Shown piece after piece: positions 1-7,691 of a stretch of 21,071 nt of DNA. The DNA is from Halothiobacillus neapolitanus. Lineage in GTDB: Bacteria; Pseudomonadota; Gammaproteobacteria; Halothiobacillales; Halothiobacillaceae. The notes under the pieces are model-generated. The model was given only the letters and a program-made list of their open reading frames with translations, did no database searches and was not told the origin of the DNA. Every line of letters starts with the position of its first letter. The stretch's first letter is position 1. The stretch lies in assembly GCA_020721485.1 (NCBI GenBank), contig DYMR01000003.1, positions 1 to 21,071 of the forward strand. The letters are read 5' to 3'. The position numbers and the translations under genes are program-made.

Positions 1-74
1 GTGGCCGGGGGCGGAATCGAACCGCCGACACACGGATTTTCAATCCGTTGCTCTACCAACTGAGCTACCCGGCC
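1..74 (-). tRNA. tRNA-Phe (anticodon GAA), 3' CCA cut by the window edge
   Basis: On the minus strand this folds as a complete cloverleaf. The acceptor stem GGCCGGG (74 to 68) pairs with CCCGGCC (9 to 3). The D-loop contains AGCTCAGTTGGTAGAGC. The anticodon stem ACGGA/TCCGT encloses the loop TTGAAAA, with GAA at 41-39. The T-arm contains GGTTCGATTCC. The discriminator base is A (position 2) and position 1 is the first C of a possible encoded CCA. A GAA anticodon reads UUC/UUU, so the gene supplies phenylalanine tRNA. It is transcribed away from the his operon. Confidence 0.97.
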
Positions 75-88
75 AGACAAGGCCGCGA

Positions 89-117
89 ATTAAACGCGAT
101 TTGCTGCGGGGCGTCAA
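89..117 (-). promoter_or_regulatory. Promoter of the tRNA-Phe gene
   Basis: On the minus strand, a -35 box TTGACG (117-112) and a -10 box TTTAAT (94-89) are separated by exactly 17 bp, which fits the sigma-70 pattern. The bases after the -10 box are GC-rich (TCGCGGCC), the kind of discriminator found at growth-rate and stringently controlled stable-RNA promoters. The start would lie about 8 nt upstream of the mature tRNA. Confidence 0.8.
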
Positions 118-169
118 GGGGCGTTCGGGGTGTTTTGTGTAATTTGTGGGGCCGTTGTGGTGAAAATGG

Positions 170-198
170 CTGACGAAGCCGTGGTGCCGTTGTATTCT
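170..198 (+). promoter_or_regulatory. Probable promoter of the his operon
   Basis: A -35-like CTGACG (170-175, 4 of 6 matches) and a -10-like TATTCT (193-198, 4 of 6) are separated by 17 bp. The predicted start, around 205, lies about 25 nt before the preferred hisB ATG. No his leader peptide with a histidine run and no attenuator hairpin is visible between 75 and 230. Confidence 0.45.
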
Positions 199-230
199 TC
201 AGCCTCTTAAAAATCATGCTGTGTGTTGCT

Positions 231-827
231 ATGAACAGCCCGCGCCTTGCCGAAGTGTCTCGTCAAACCAATGAAACCCGTATCTCGCTGCGCCTGAATT
301 TGGATGGCCAGGGGCGTGCGGTGTTGAATACGGGGGTGCCGTTTTTCGAGCACATGCTCGATCAAATTGCGCGGCATGGCTTGGTGGACATCGAGCTGAC
401 CGCCGATGGCGATTTGCATATTGATGACCACCACACGGTGGAGGATTGCGGCATTGTGTTCGGCCAAGCGCTGGCGCGGGCGGTGGGCGATAAGCGCGGC
501 ATCAGCCGGTATGGGCATGCGTATGTGCCGCTTGATGAGGCGTTGTCGCGGGTGGTGATTGATTTGTCTGGGCGGCCGGGGTTGGTGTTTGAGTGTGCGT
601 TCACCCGCGCGTCGATTGGCCGGTTCGAAACGCAATTGGTCGAGGAGTTTTTCCGCGCGGTGGTGAATCACGCGGGGATGACGCTGCACATTGATACGCT
701 GCGTGGCAGTAATGCGCATCATCAGGCGGAGACGATTTTCAAGGCGTTTGGCCGGGCGTTGCGGATGGCGCTGACGCCGGATGCGCGCCAAGCGGAGGCG
801 ATTCCTTCCACCAAGGGTGCGCTGTAA
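231..827 (+). CDS. hisB: Imidazoleglycerol-phosphate dehydratase (HisB)
   Basis: HisB dehydrates imidazole glycerol phosphate to imidazole acetol phosphate in histidine synthesis, in the cytoplasm. The family's manganese-binding signatures are all present: [24 protein letters not shown], the later NHAG segment and [18 protein letters not shown]. The protein ends in the usual IPSTKGAL tail. This is the stand-alone dehydratase, without the N-terminal histidinol-phosphatase domain of the enteric bifunctional HisB. I chose the ATG at 231 (198 residues) because it matches family length. An in-frame ATG at 216 would add five residues, and neither start has a clear Shine-Dalgarno sequence. It opens the operon, and hisH follows after 4 nt. 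Confidence 0.96.
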   Translation: MNSPRLAEVSRQTNETRISLRLNLDGQGRAVLNTGVPFFEHMLDQIARHGLVDIELTADGDLHIDDHHTVEDCGIVFGQALARAVGDKRGISRYGHAYVPLDEALSRVVIDLSGRPGLVFECAFTRASIGRFETQLVEEFFRAVVNHAGMTLHIDTLRGSNAHHQAETIFKAFGRALRMALTPDARQAEAIPSTKGAL

Positions 828-831
828 CGAC

Positions 832-1482
832 ATGTCCGAATCTATTGTGGTGGTCGATTACGGCATGGGCAATCTGCGGTCGGTCGCCAAGGCGATCGAG
901 CATGTGGCGCCTCCGGGCTGCGCGGTGCGGGTGACGGATGAGCCGCAGCATATTTTGGATGCGGATCGCGTGGTGTTCCCCGGTCAAGGCGCGGCGGCCG
1001 ATTGCATGGCCGCGCTGCGCGATCGTGGGTTGATTGCCCCGCTGACCGAGGCGGCGCGCAGTCGGCCATTTTTGGGCATTTGTATGGGCATGCAGGTGAT
1101 GCTGAGCCACAGTGCGGAAAATGGCGGGGTGGATTTGCTCGATTGGTTTCCCGGCACGGTGACGCGGTTTCCGGCGCAGGTTGATGCGGCGGGCGTGGCG
1201 CTGAAGGTGCCGCACATGGGTTGGAACACGGTGCATCAAACGCGCGGGCATCCGTTGTGGCACGGTGTGGCCGATGAGGCACGCTTTTATTTTGTGCACA
1301 GTTATTTTTGTACGCCGCAGGACGATGGGTTAACGGTGGGGCGCACGGCGTATGGCTTGTCCTACACCGCCGCGCTCGCGTCTGGCTCGGTGTTCGCCAT
1401 TCAGGCGCACCCGGAAAAAAGCGCGGACGATGGCTTGCGTTTGTTGGCGAATTTTACCCGTTGGAACGGGGATTCCGCGTGA
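832..1482 (+). CDS. hisH: Imidazole glycerol phosphate synthase, glutamine amidotransferase subunit (HisH)
   Basis: HisH is the glutaminase half of the HisH-HisF synthase. It releases ammonia from glutamine and passes it to HisF. The class I amidotransferase fold is evident: VVDYGMGNLRS at the N-terminus, FPGQGA forming the oxyanion region near residue 50, the nucleophile C84 in FLGICMGMQ, and the His and Glu of the triad in QAHPEKS near the C-terminus. The open frame extends upstream to 781. However, the family start MSESIVVVDYG is at 832, 4 nt after the hisB stop, giving 216 residues. The spacing suggests translational coupling with hisB. Confidence 0.96.
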   Translation: MSESIVVVDYGMGNLRSVAKAIEHVAPPGCAVRVTDEPQHILDADRVVFPGQGAAADCMAALRDRGLIAPLTEAARSRPFLGICMGMQVMLSHSAENGGVDLLDWFPGTVTRFPAQVDAAGVALKVPHMGWNTVHQTRGHPLWHGVADEARFYFVHSYFCTPQDDGLTVGRTAYGLSYTAALASGSVFAIQAHPEKSADDGLRLLANFTRWNGDSA

Positions 1483-1498
1483 GGTTTGAGGGCGAGAC

Positions 1499-2254
1499 AT
1501 GTTGCTGATTCCTGCGATTGATTTGAAATCCGGCCAATGCGTGCGCTTGAAGCAGGGGCGCATGGACGATGACACGGTGTTCTCGGATGATCCGGTGGCG
1601 GTGGCCGCGAAATTTGTCGCGGCGGGCGCACGGCGCTTGCATTTGGTGGATTTGGACGGCGCCTTCGCCGGCAGCCCTAGGAACCGCGAAGTGATTGCCG
1701 CGATTTGTCGTGCGTACCCGGATTTGCCCATTCAGGTCGGTGGCGGCATTCGCACGGAAGAGACCATTGAGCAGTATCTGGCGATGGGCGTGTCGTATGT
1801 GATTATCGGCTCGAAAGCCGTGTCCGATCCGCATTTTGTCAGCGATGCCTGCTTGAGTTTCCCCGGCCATGTCATCGTGGGGCTGGATGCGCGCGACGGC
1901 AAAGTGGCGGTCGATGGCTGGGCGAAAACCTCGAATCTGGAGGTCACCGATTTGGCGCGCCGCTTCGAGCAAGATGGGGTGTCGTCGATCGTGTTCACCG
2001 ATATTGCGCGCGACGGCATGATGCAGGGCGCAAATATGGAAGCGACCCGCGCCTTGGCGCGCGCGGTGCGCATCCCGATTATTGCCTCCGGCGGCATGAC
2101 GGATATGTCCGACATCGACCGCTTGATTGATGCGGGTGAAGACGGCGTGGCCGGCGCCATCATCGGGCGCGCGTTGTACGAAGGCAGCATCGACTTGGCT
2201 GCCGCCCAGGCGCGGGTCGATGAACGGTGCGGCATTCCGCCGTTCACTGAATGA
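1499..2254 (+). CDS. hisA: ProFAR isomerase (HisA)
   Basis: HisA carries out the Amadori isomerisation of ProFAR to PRFAR, the substrate of HisHF. It is a single (beta-alpha)8 barrel of 251 residues. The catalytic aspartates fall in the expected places: D8 in IPAIDLK and a second near residue 130 in VGLDARDGK. Phosphate-binding loops are visible as QVGGGIR and ASGGM. The ATG at 1499 follows a purine-rich GAGGGCGAG and lies 16 nt after hisH. The HisF barrel downstream is a distant paralogue, as in all bacteria. Confidence 0.97.
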   Translation: MLLIPAIDLKSGQCVRLKQGRMDDDTVFSDDPVAVAAKFVAAGARRLHLVDLDGAFAGSPRNREVIAAICRAYPDLPIQVGGGIRTEETIEQYLAMGVSYVIIGSKAVSDPHFVSDACLSFPGHVIVGLDARDGKVAVDGWAKTSNLEVTDLARRFEQDGVSSIVFTDIARDGMMQGANMEATRALARAVRIPIIASGGMTDMSDIDRLIDAGEDGVAGAIIGRALYEGSIDLAAAQARVDERCGIPPFTE

Positions 2255-2312
2255 GCACGGCCCGGATACGAATGATTGGGATGCGCACGCTGCGGGGATG
2301 CGGGGGGCGGGT

Positions 2313-3086
2313 ATGAGTCTCGCCAAGCGCATTATTCCCTGCCTCGATGTGGCGGAAGGGCGGGTGGTCAAAGGCGTGCAGTTCGAAGCATTGCGCGATG
2401 CGGGCGACCCGGTCGAAGCGGCGCGGCGCTACAACGAAGAAGGCGCGGATGAGCTCACCTTTTTGGATATTTCCGCCTCGCACGAGGGGCGGGACACCAT
2501 GCGTCATGTGGTGGCGCAAGTGGCCGAGCAGGTGTTCATCCCGCTGACCGTCGGCGGGGGCATCCGGGCGCTGGCCGATGTGCGGCGGCTGTTGAATGCG
2601 GGGGCGGATAAAGTCTCGATCAACACGGCGGCGGTGACGAACCCCAATCTGGTGCGCGAGATTGCCGATTCTGTCGGCGCGCAGTGCCTGGTGGTGGCGA
2701 TTGATGCCCGCCGCGTCAGCCCGGTGGGCGCGCCGGATCGCTGGGAGATTTTCACCCACGGCGGCCGAAAACCCACCGGCTTGGATGCGATTGCTTGGGC
2801 GGTGCAAATGGCCGAATTTGGCGCGGGCGAACTGCTGGTCACCAGCATGGATCGCGATGGCACGAAGAGCGGATTCGATTTGCGCCTTACCCGCGCCATT
2901 GCTGATGCGGTGCCGGTACCGGTCATCGCCTCGGGCGGTGTCGGCACTTTGGATCACCTGACCGAAGGCGTGCGCGAAGGTCATGCCGATGCGGTGCTCG
3001 CGGCCAGCATTTTCCATTTCGGCACCTATCGCATCCGTGAAGCCAAAGAAAACATGGCCGCTGCGGGGATTACCGTGCGGCTTTGA
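2313..3086 (+). CDS. hisF: Imidazole glycerol phosphate synthase, cyclase subunit (HisF)
   Basis: HisF combines PRFAR with ammonia from HisH to give imidazole glycerol phosphate and AICAR, the latter feeding back into purine synthesis. The protein is a (beta-alpha)8 barrel of 257 residues. It begins [13 protein letters not shown], with catalytic D12, and carries the second catalytic Asp near residue 131 in [15 protein letters not shown] and ASGGVG are the phosphate loops. The open frame runs back to 2127 inside hisA, but the family start is the ATG at 2313, preceded by a GGGGGGCGGG ribosome-binding stretch. It lies 58 nt after hisA. Confidence 0.97.
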   Translation: MSLAKRIIPCLDVAEGRVVKGVQFEALRDAGDPVEAARRYNEEGADELTFLDISASHEGRDTMRHVVAQVAEQVFIPLTVGGGIRALADVRRLLNAGADKVSINTAAVTNPNLVREIADSVGAQCLVVAIDARRVSPVGAPDRWEIFTHGGRKPTGLDAIAWAVQMAEFGAGELLVTSMDRDGTKSGFDLRLTRAIADAVPVPVIASGGVGTLDHLTEGVREGHADAVLAASIFHFGTYRIREAKENMAAAGITVRL

Positions 3087-3097
3087 CCCCTGCCCGG

Positions 3098-3116
3098 TAT
3101 ACTCAGCCGCTATACT
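3098..3116 (+). promoter_or_regulatory. Doubled TATACT, possible internal his promoter
   Basis: The hisF-hisI gap contains TATACTC twice, starting at 3098 and 3111, 13 bp apart. Each matches 5 of 6 bases of a -10 box. No -35 box lies at 16-18 bp from either, and the only TTGACC (3083-3088) is at the wrong distance. A weak internal promoter for hisIE-tat is possible but unproven. Confidence 0.25.
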
Positions 3117-3161
3117 CCGAAGAATCGTTCGAAATACACCCGGTTACAGAAATCCTTCCCC

Positions 3162-3566
3162 ATGTGTCACACCCACGCAACTGCTGAAGATTGGCGCGCC
3201 GCCCTCGCGTGGAACGAGGACGGCCTGATTCCGGCCATTGCGCAAGATGCCGCCACCGGGCGCATCCTGATGTTCGCGTGGATGAATCAAACCGCGCTGG
3301 AGCAAACACTGGCCAGCGGCGAGGCCGTGTATTATTCGCGCTCGCGTCAAAAGTTATGGCACAAAGGCGAACAAAGCGGCCATGTGCAGCGGGTGCAGTC
3401 CGTGCATCTCGACTGCGATGGCGATGCGTTGGTGCTCAAAATCGAACAAATCGGTGGGATTGCCTGTCATACCGGGCGCGAAAGCTGCTTTTTCCGCCAA
3501 TGGCGCGATGGGCAATGGCTCATCACCGATCCCGTGCTCAAATCTCCGGATGACATTTATGGCTGA
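3162..3566 (+). CDS. hisI: Phosphoribosyl-AMP cyclohydrolase (HisI)
   Basis: HisI opens the adenine ring of PR-AMP to give ProFAR, the third step of histidine synthesis. The protein is 134 residues, the size of the monofunctional cyclohydrolase. It has the zinc and magnesium ligands of the family: [10 protein letters not shown] and [14 protein letters not shown], each with conserved cysteines, and the substrate motif [14 protein letters not shown]. It starts [11 protein letters not shown], with no good Shine-Dalgarno sequence before it. The pyrophosphohydrolase that precedes it in the pathway is encoded by the separate hisE gene, whose start overlaps the hisI end by 8 nt. Confidence 0.97.
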   Translation: MCHTHATAEDWRAALAWNEDGLIPAIAQDAATGRILMFAWMNQTALEQTLASGEAVYYSRSRQKLWHKGEQSGHVQRVQSVHLDCDGDALVLKIEQIGGIACHTGRESCFFRQWRDGQWLITDPVLKSPDDIYG

Positions 3567-3924
3567 ATCGCAATCCCCCGCGCTGCGCACAGAAGACGCG
3601 CACTCGGCCGATGTGCTGGGCGAATTGATGCAAGTGGTGCTTTCGCGGCGCGGGTCTGACCCGAGCGCGTCCTATGTGGCACAATTGTTCGCCAAAGGGC
3701 GCAAGAAAATCGCCCAAAAGGTGGGGGAGGAAGGGGTTGAGGCGGCCTTAGCGGGCGTGAGCGGCGACTCTGAAGAACTCATTAAGGAAATGGCCGACCT
3801 GTGGTTTCACAGCGTGGTCTTGCTGGCGGATGCCGGCTTGAGCCACACCCAAGTTCTGGATGAATTGGGGCGGCGCTTTGGGCTGTCGGGCTTGGCGGAA
3901 AAAGCCGCCCGGTCGTCGTCGTAA
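3559..3924 (+). CDS. hisE: Phosphoribosyl-ATP pyrophosphatase (HisE)
   Basis: HisE hydrolyses PR-ATP to PR-AMP, the second step of histidine synthesis. It is an all-alpha MazG-like pyrophosphohydrolase. The family core is clear: [20 protein letters not shown], then a helix with the metal-binding acidic residues in [17 protein letters not shown]. The open frame extends far upstream inside hisI. The best start is the ATG at 3559 (121 residues), with GGA 8 nt before it and an 8-nt overlap with hisI that suggests translational coupling. An ATG at 3550 is the alternative. The last residues, AARSSS, are not conserved in my memory of the family. Confidence 0.93.
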   Translation: MAESQSPALRTEDAHSADVLGELMQVVLSRRGSDPSASYVAQLFAKGRKKIAQKVGEEGVEAALAGVSGDSEELIKEMADLWFHSVVLLADAGLSHTQVLDELGRRFGLSGLAEKAARSSS

Positions 3925-3935
3925 CAACAACACGG

Positions 3936-3954
3936 GCTTGCGCGCGGAGCAAGC
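3936..3954 (+). other. Hairpin between hisE and tatA
   Basis: GCTTGC (3936-3941) and GCAAGC (3949-3954) form a perfect 6-bp stem with the 7-nt loop GCGCGGA. No T-run follows, so it is not a standard intrinsic terminator. It could stabilise mRNA ends or lower read-through from his into tat. Confidence 0.4.
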
Positions 3955-3984
3955 ACCATCATTTCAACGATCGAGGAGCACATC

Positions 3985-4254
3985 ATGGGTAGTTTTAGCA
4001 TTTGGCATTGGCTGGTGATTTTGGCCATTGTTCTGTTGTTGTTCGGCACCAAGCGCCTGAAAAACTTGGGTTCCGACTTGGGCGGCGCCATCAAAGGCTT
4101 CAAGAGCGCCGTGAAGGACGAGGATAAAAAAGACGCCGATGCCGCCCCCGGCGCGGCGGATTCGCTGACCCACAAATCAGCCGATGCCAGCCGCGTGATC
4201 GAAGGCGAAGCCGTGCGCCGCGAAGGGGTCAACGATCAGAACAAGCCAAGCTGA
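3985..4254 (+). CDS. tatA: Twin-arginine translocase subunit TatA
   Basis: TatA forms the size-variable pore component that moves folded twin-arginine proteins across the inner membrane. The 89-residue protein has the standard plan. A short N-terminal membrane helix (about residues 6-21, [14 protein letters not shown]) is followed by the [14 protein letters not shown] hinge and an amphipathic helix, [15 protein letters not shown]. The tail is charged and unstructured. A strong GAGGAG (3973-3978) precedes the ATG. It lies 60 nt after hisE and is followed by tatB and tatC. Cofactor-bearing respiratory enzymes are typical substrates. Confidence 0.96.
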   Translation: MGSFSIWHWLVILAIVLLLFGTKRLKNLGSDLGGAIKGFKSAVKDEDKKDADAAPGAADSLTHKSADASRVIEGEAVRREGVNDQNKPS

Positions 4255-4286
4255 CGCTGCGTTTTTGTTGCGGTTGAGGGGGTAGC

Positions 4287-4898
4287 GTGTTCGGGTTCAG
4301 CGTGTGGGAAATCTTCCTCATCTTGGTCATCGCCTTATTGGTGGTCGGCCCCGAGCGCCTGCCCGGTTTGGCGCGCACCATCGGCACTTGGGTGCGCAAA
4401 ATTAAAAAATTTGTGGCCAATGCCAAGGCCGAGCTGGATAGCGAATTCAATCTGCAAGACATGAAATCGCTGCTGAATTCGCAAGAATCCGAGATTGCCA
4501 AACTCCGGGCGTTGGTTGAAGAAACCCGTCAGGAAGTCAGCGATTCCGGCCGGAGCATGCTGTCGGCGGTGGACTCGGTCAAAGCCAGCGTGACGACCAG
4601 CGTGGCGACCAGTGCGACGACCCGCGTGGCCACTGAAGAAGCCTCTGCCGAGGCGGTCGCACCTGCTTCAGCGCAAGCGGTGCCGCCTGTTCAGGTGCCG
4701 GTGCCCGAGTTGACGCATGCCCCGGCTTCGCCCGCTGCGGCTGCCCCGCTTCCGGCGCTGTCGTTTGAAGAAGAAATTCGCGCCTTGGAAGCCGCCTCCG
4801 GCCAGTCCTTTGCGCGTCCGTTCGCCGCACCGCCCGCTGAGCCAGCGGTGCCCGATCAACCCGTCGGCACATTGCCGACTCAGCCACCTGCATCATGA
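4287..4898 (+). CDS. tatB: Twin-arginine translocase subunit TatB
   Basis: TatB works with TatC as the receptor for twin-arginine signal peptides. The protein begins (GTG start) MFGFSVWEIFLILVIALLVVGPERLPGLARTIG. This is the diagnostic TatB helix and the GPERLP hinge, which differs from the FGTKRL of TatA. A long amphipathic, charged helix follows to about residue 85. The rest, to residue 203, is a low-complexity tail rich in Ala, Pro, Val and Thr. A GAGGGGG stretch lies just before the GTG at 4287. The stop overlaps the tatC start as ATGA, so the two are probably coupled. Confidence 0.95.
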   Translation: MFGFSVWEIFLILVIALLVVGPERLPGLARTIGTWVRKIKKFVANAKAELDSEFNLQDMKSLLNSQESEIAKLRALVEETRQEVSDSGRSMLSAVDSVKASVTTSVATSATTRVATEEASAEAVAPASAQAVPPVQVPVPELTHAPASPAAAAPLPALSFEEEIRALEAASGQSFARPFAAPPAEPAVPDQPVGTLPTQPPAS

Positions 4899-6013
4899 GC
4901 GAATCCGCCGCGCGACCCGAACTGCCTCCGCCGTCTGCCCCCAATGAACCGCCGTTGGAAGAGGGTCTGGCGGGCTTTTTGACGCACTTGGTCGAATTGC
5001 GCAATCGGCTACTCAAGTCGGTATTGGTGGTTCTGGTGCTATTTTTGGTGCTGTTCCCGCTGCGCAACGAGCTGTTTACCCTGCTCGCCGATCCGTTGTC
5101 ACGGCACATGCCGGCCGGCACCACGCTAATCGCCGTTCAAGTGGCTTCGCCGTTTTTTATTCCGCTGAAGCTCACTGCGCTCACGGCGGTGTTCATCGCC
5201 ATTCCCTTTTTGCTGTACCAGCTGTGGGCGTTTATCGCGCCGGGGCTGTATCAGCACGAGCGGAAGCTGGTCGCGCCGCTGGTTTTTTCTAGCACCATCT
5301 TGTTTTATTTGGGCGCTTCGTTCGCCTATTTTGTGGTGTTTCCCATTGTGTTCGGCTTTCTGGCGACCGCCGGGCCCCATGATGTGAATTTCGCGCCGGA
5401 TATTGGCGAATACCTTAGCTTTGTCACTTCGCTGTTTTTTGCCTTCGGCTTCGTCTTTGAGGTGCCGGTGGCGATTGTGTTGCTGGTGATTGTTGGCGTG
5501 CTCACGCCGGAAAAACTGGCCAATTTCCGCCGATACGCCATTTTGGTGGCGTTCATCATCGCTGCGGTTTTGACCCCGCCCGATGTGTTGTCGCAGTTCA
5601 TGATGGCGATTCCGATCATCTTGCTGTACGAATTTGGCCTGTTTGTCAGCCGGTTTGTGTACAAGGCAAAAATGGCGCGCGAAGCGGCGTTGGCAGCGGA
5701 TGCCGCCGAGACGGAGGCCGAACAAGACGCGCAGGCGGCGGATGACGCCACCACGGATCGTCATGCGGGCTATGAGGCCGAGGCGGCGGCGGCGGCACAT
5801 GAACCGGCCGCGCCGTTGGATTTTGATCGGGAATTGGATGCGGCAGAAGCCGCACAACAGGCGCTGGACGCCCCCGCAGCGCCGCCCGAGTCTTCTGATC
5901 TGCCGCCGGAATCGTCTGCTGAAACCCCGCCGGCGGATCCGACCGATCCGACCGATCCGCCGCCCGCAGATCAGCCACCTGCTGGCGATCAGCCCCCGCG
6001 TCCGCATTCTTAA
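4895..6013 (+). CDS. tatC: Twin-arginine translocase subunit TatC with long acidic C-terminal extension
   Basis: TatC is the polytopic core of the Tat receptor and binds the RR signal peptide. The core shows FLTHLVELRNRLL, then hydrophobic segments, then IPFLLYQLWAFIAPGLYQHERKLV, which includes the conserved Glu/Arg of the signal-peptide site. Later come SLFFAFGFVFEVPV and LTPPDVLSQFMMAIPIILLYEFGL. Six membrane helices can be drawn. The core ends near residue 258, about where the E. coli protein ends. Here about 115 further residues follow, rich in Ala, Glu, Asp and Pro, including a DPTDPTDPP run. The N-terminus has about 20 extra Pro-rich residues. It overlaps tatB by 4 nt. Confidence 0.95.
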   Translation: MSESAARPELPPPSAPNEPPLEEGLAGFLTHLVELRNRLLKSVLVVLVLFLVLFPLRNELFTLLADPLSRHMPAGTTLIAVQVASPFFIPLKLTALTAVFIAIPFLLYQLWAFIAPGLYQHERKLVAPLVFSSTILFYLGASFAYFVVFPIVFGFLATAGPHDVNFAPDIGEYLSFVTSLFFAFGFVFEVPVAIVLLVIVGVLTPEKLANFRRYAILVAFIIAAVLTPPDVLSQFMMAIPIILLYEFGLFVSRFVYKAKMAREAALAADAAETEAEQDAQAADDATTDRHAGYEAEAAAAAHEPAAPLDFDRELDAAEAAQQALDAPAAPPESSDLPPESSAETPPADPTDPTDPPPADQPPAGDQPPRPHS

Positions 6014-6021
6014 TTTAACCC

Positions 6022-6063
6022 GTCGGTTGGGGCGGTGATCCTGCCCCGCCGACCCTTGCAAGG
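6022..6063 (+). promoter_or_regulatory. Hairpin and palindrome in the gpmI leader
   Basis: GTCGG-TT-GGGGC (6022-6033) pairs with GCCCC-G-CCGAC (6043-6053) across a 9-nt loop, giving a strong stem with one small internal loop. The 10-bp palindrome CCTTGCAAGG (6054-6063) follows at once and contains part of the gpmI Shine-Dalgarno AAGGA. With no T-run, this looks more like a tatC/gpmI boundary or translational structure than a terminator. Confidence 0.4.
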
Positions 6064-6072
6064 AACCTACCC

Positions 6073-7614
6073 ATGGCTCGTACTGCGCCCCGAAGTCCTG
6101 TTTTGTTGGTCATCATGGATGGCGTGGGGGTTAACCCCAGCCGGACAAATAACGCGGTGGCCTTGGCGGAGACGCCAAATCTGGATCGGTTGTTTTCGCA
6201 TCACCCGCACACCGTGATTGAAGCCTCGGGTCGCGCCTGCGGCTTGCCGGATGGGCAGATGGGTAATTCGGAAGTGGGGCATCTCACCTTGGGTTGCGGC
6301 GATTTGATTCGCCAAGATTTGGTGCGCATTGATGACGCGATTGCCGACGGCAGTTTTTTCACCAATGATGCTTTGGTCGAGGCGGCGCAGAAAGCGGCGG
6401 CAGCCAATCGACCGTTGCATTTGATTGGGCTGGTGTCCGATGGCGGCGTTCATAGCCACATCAACCACTTGTTTGCATTGATCGAGTTGGCGAGCCAGCA
6501 CAATGCCCGCCCGCTGGTGCATATGATTACCGATGGGCGCGATACGGCGCCGAAATCGGCGATTTCCTATCTGCCTGCGTTGGAAGAGCGCTTGGCCGCC
6601 GCCGGGGGCGCGATTGCCAGCATCAGCGGGCGTTATTACGCGATGGATCGGGATCAGCGCTGGGAACGCACGGCGCTGGCGTGGCAAGTGATCGTGCGTG
6701 GCGAAGGCAATGAGTTTGCCGATGCCAAAGCCGCGCTCGAATCGGCTTATGCGGCGGGCACCACCGACGAATTCTTGCTGCCGGCGCGCTTGGCCGCGTT
6801 TGCGCCGATTCAAACGGGCGATTCGGTGATTTTCTTCAATTTCCGCAACGACCGCCCTCGGCAACTGACCGAAGCGCTCGCGCAGGCGGAATTTTCCGGC
6901 TTTGATCGCGGGGCGTATACCCGCGTGCTGGTGACTTGCTTGACGGAGTACGATCCGCGTTTCCTCTCGCCGATTGGCTTCGCGCCGGAGCGCCCGAAGA
7001 ATGTGTTGGCAGAAATCATCAGCCAAGCCGGTATCAAGCAATTCCATTGCGCGGAGACCGAAAAATACGCGCATGTCACTTTCTTTTTCAACGGCGGAAA
7101 AGAAGCGCCCTTTGCCGGAGAAGATCGCTACATGGCGCCCTCGCCCAAGGTCGCCACCTATGATTTGCAGCCGGAAATGAGTGCGCAGGAAGTCGCGGAC
7201 GCGACCATCGCCGCCATCAATCGGGAAGAGTACGGCTTTATGCTGGTCAACTTCGCCAACGGCGATATGGTAGGGCACACGGCGGTGCGCGACGCGGTCA
7301 TCAAGGCGGTGGAAACCGTCGATACGCAAGTCGGGCGTTTGGTTGAAGCCGCGCGCGCCAAGGGGTATTCGATCATTCTGACTGCCGACCACGGCAACTG
7401 CGACGAGATGGTCGATCCGGTCACCGGCGAGCCGCACACCCAGCACACCGTGTATCCGGTGCCCTGCATTTTGATTGACGATCAGCGTCCGCGCCTGCGC
7501 ACGGGCGGGGGCATCGCCAACATCGCCGCCACGGTGTTGGAGCTGATGGGGTTGCCGGTGCCGAAGAAGATGAAGCGTTCGCTCATTCTGACGGCGGGTG
7601 GCGGCAGCGAGTAA
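6073..7614 (+). CDS. gpmI: 2,3-bisphosphoglycerate-independent phosphoglycerate mutase
   Basis: GpmI interconverts 3- and 2-phosphoglycerate in glycolysis and gluconeogenesis, using two manganese ions and a phosphoserine intermediate. It belongs to the alkaline phosphatase superfamily. The protein is 513 residues, normal for the family. The first metal site is in LLVIMDGVG (D16) and the catalytic serine is S66 in DGQMGNSEVGH. Substrate residues appear in GLVSDGGVHSH, ITDGRDTAP and FFNFRNDRPRQ. The C-terminal metal ligands are in NGDMVGHT and LTADHGNCDEM. An AAGGA ribosome-binding site precedes the ATG. It is unrelated to the cofactor-dependent GpmA. Confidence 0.97.
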   Translation: MARTAPRSPVLLVIMDGVGVNPSRTNNAVALAETPNLDRLFSHHPHTVIEASGRACGLPDGQMGNSEVGHLTLGCGDLIRQDLVRIDDAIADGSFFTNDALVEAAQKAAAANRPLHLIGLVSDGGVHSHINHLFALIELASQHNARPLVHMITDGRDTAPKSAISYLPALEERLAAAGGAIASISGRYYAMDRDQRWERTALAWQVIVRGEGNEFADAKAALESAYAAGTTDEFLLPARLAAFAPIQTGDSVIFFNFRNDRPRQLTEALAQAEFSGFDRGAYTRVLVTCLTEYDPRFLSPIGFAPERPKNVLAEIISQAGIKQFHCAETEKYAHVTFFFNGGKEAPFAGEDRYMAPSPKVATYDLQPEMSAQEVADATIAAINREEYGFMLVNFANGDMVGHTAVRDAVIKAVETVDTQVGRLVEAARAKGYSIILTADHGNCDEMVDPVTGEPHTQHTVYPVPCILIDDQRPRLRTGGGIANIAATVLELMGLPVPKKMKRSLILTAGGGSE

Positions 7615-7682
7615 GCCGCGCGTTGATCGTCTCGCTGCCGCGCCGTGCCGTGCCGTGCTGTGACCGTATCGCTGCCGCGCCG
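7601..7682. repeat. Inverted and direct repeats between convergent gpmI and fetB
   Basis: GCGGCAGCGAG (7601-7611, the last codons of gpmI) is the exact reverse complement of CTCGCTGCCGC (7631-7641), giving an 11-bp stem with a 19-nt loop that holds the gpmI stop codon. The motif recurs as a direct repeat TCGCTGCCGCGCCG at 7632-7645 and 7669-7682, separated by GTGCC reiterations. The symmetric hairpin could end both converging transcripts, but no T-run is present on either side. Confidence 0.5.
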
Positions 7683-7691
7683 GCTGGGTGT

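Noticed and set aside
1..230. tRNA-Phe as an integration site for a mobile element
   Set aside because: No integrase, no repeated tRNA 3' end and no composition change are visible on the side present in the window. The other side is outside it.
75..230. A his leader peptide with attenuator
   Set aside because: No short ORF with consecutive histidine codons and no terminator/antiterminator pair could be found between the tRNA gene and hisB.
6067..7446. Long 459-codon frame antisense to gpmI
   Set aside because: gpmI is intact and unmistakable on the other strand. The antisense frame is a GC-rich shadow with no domain and no ribosome-binding site.
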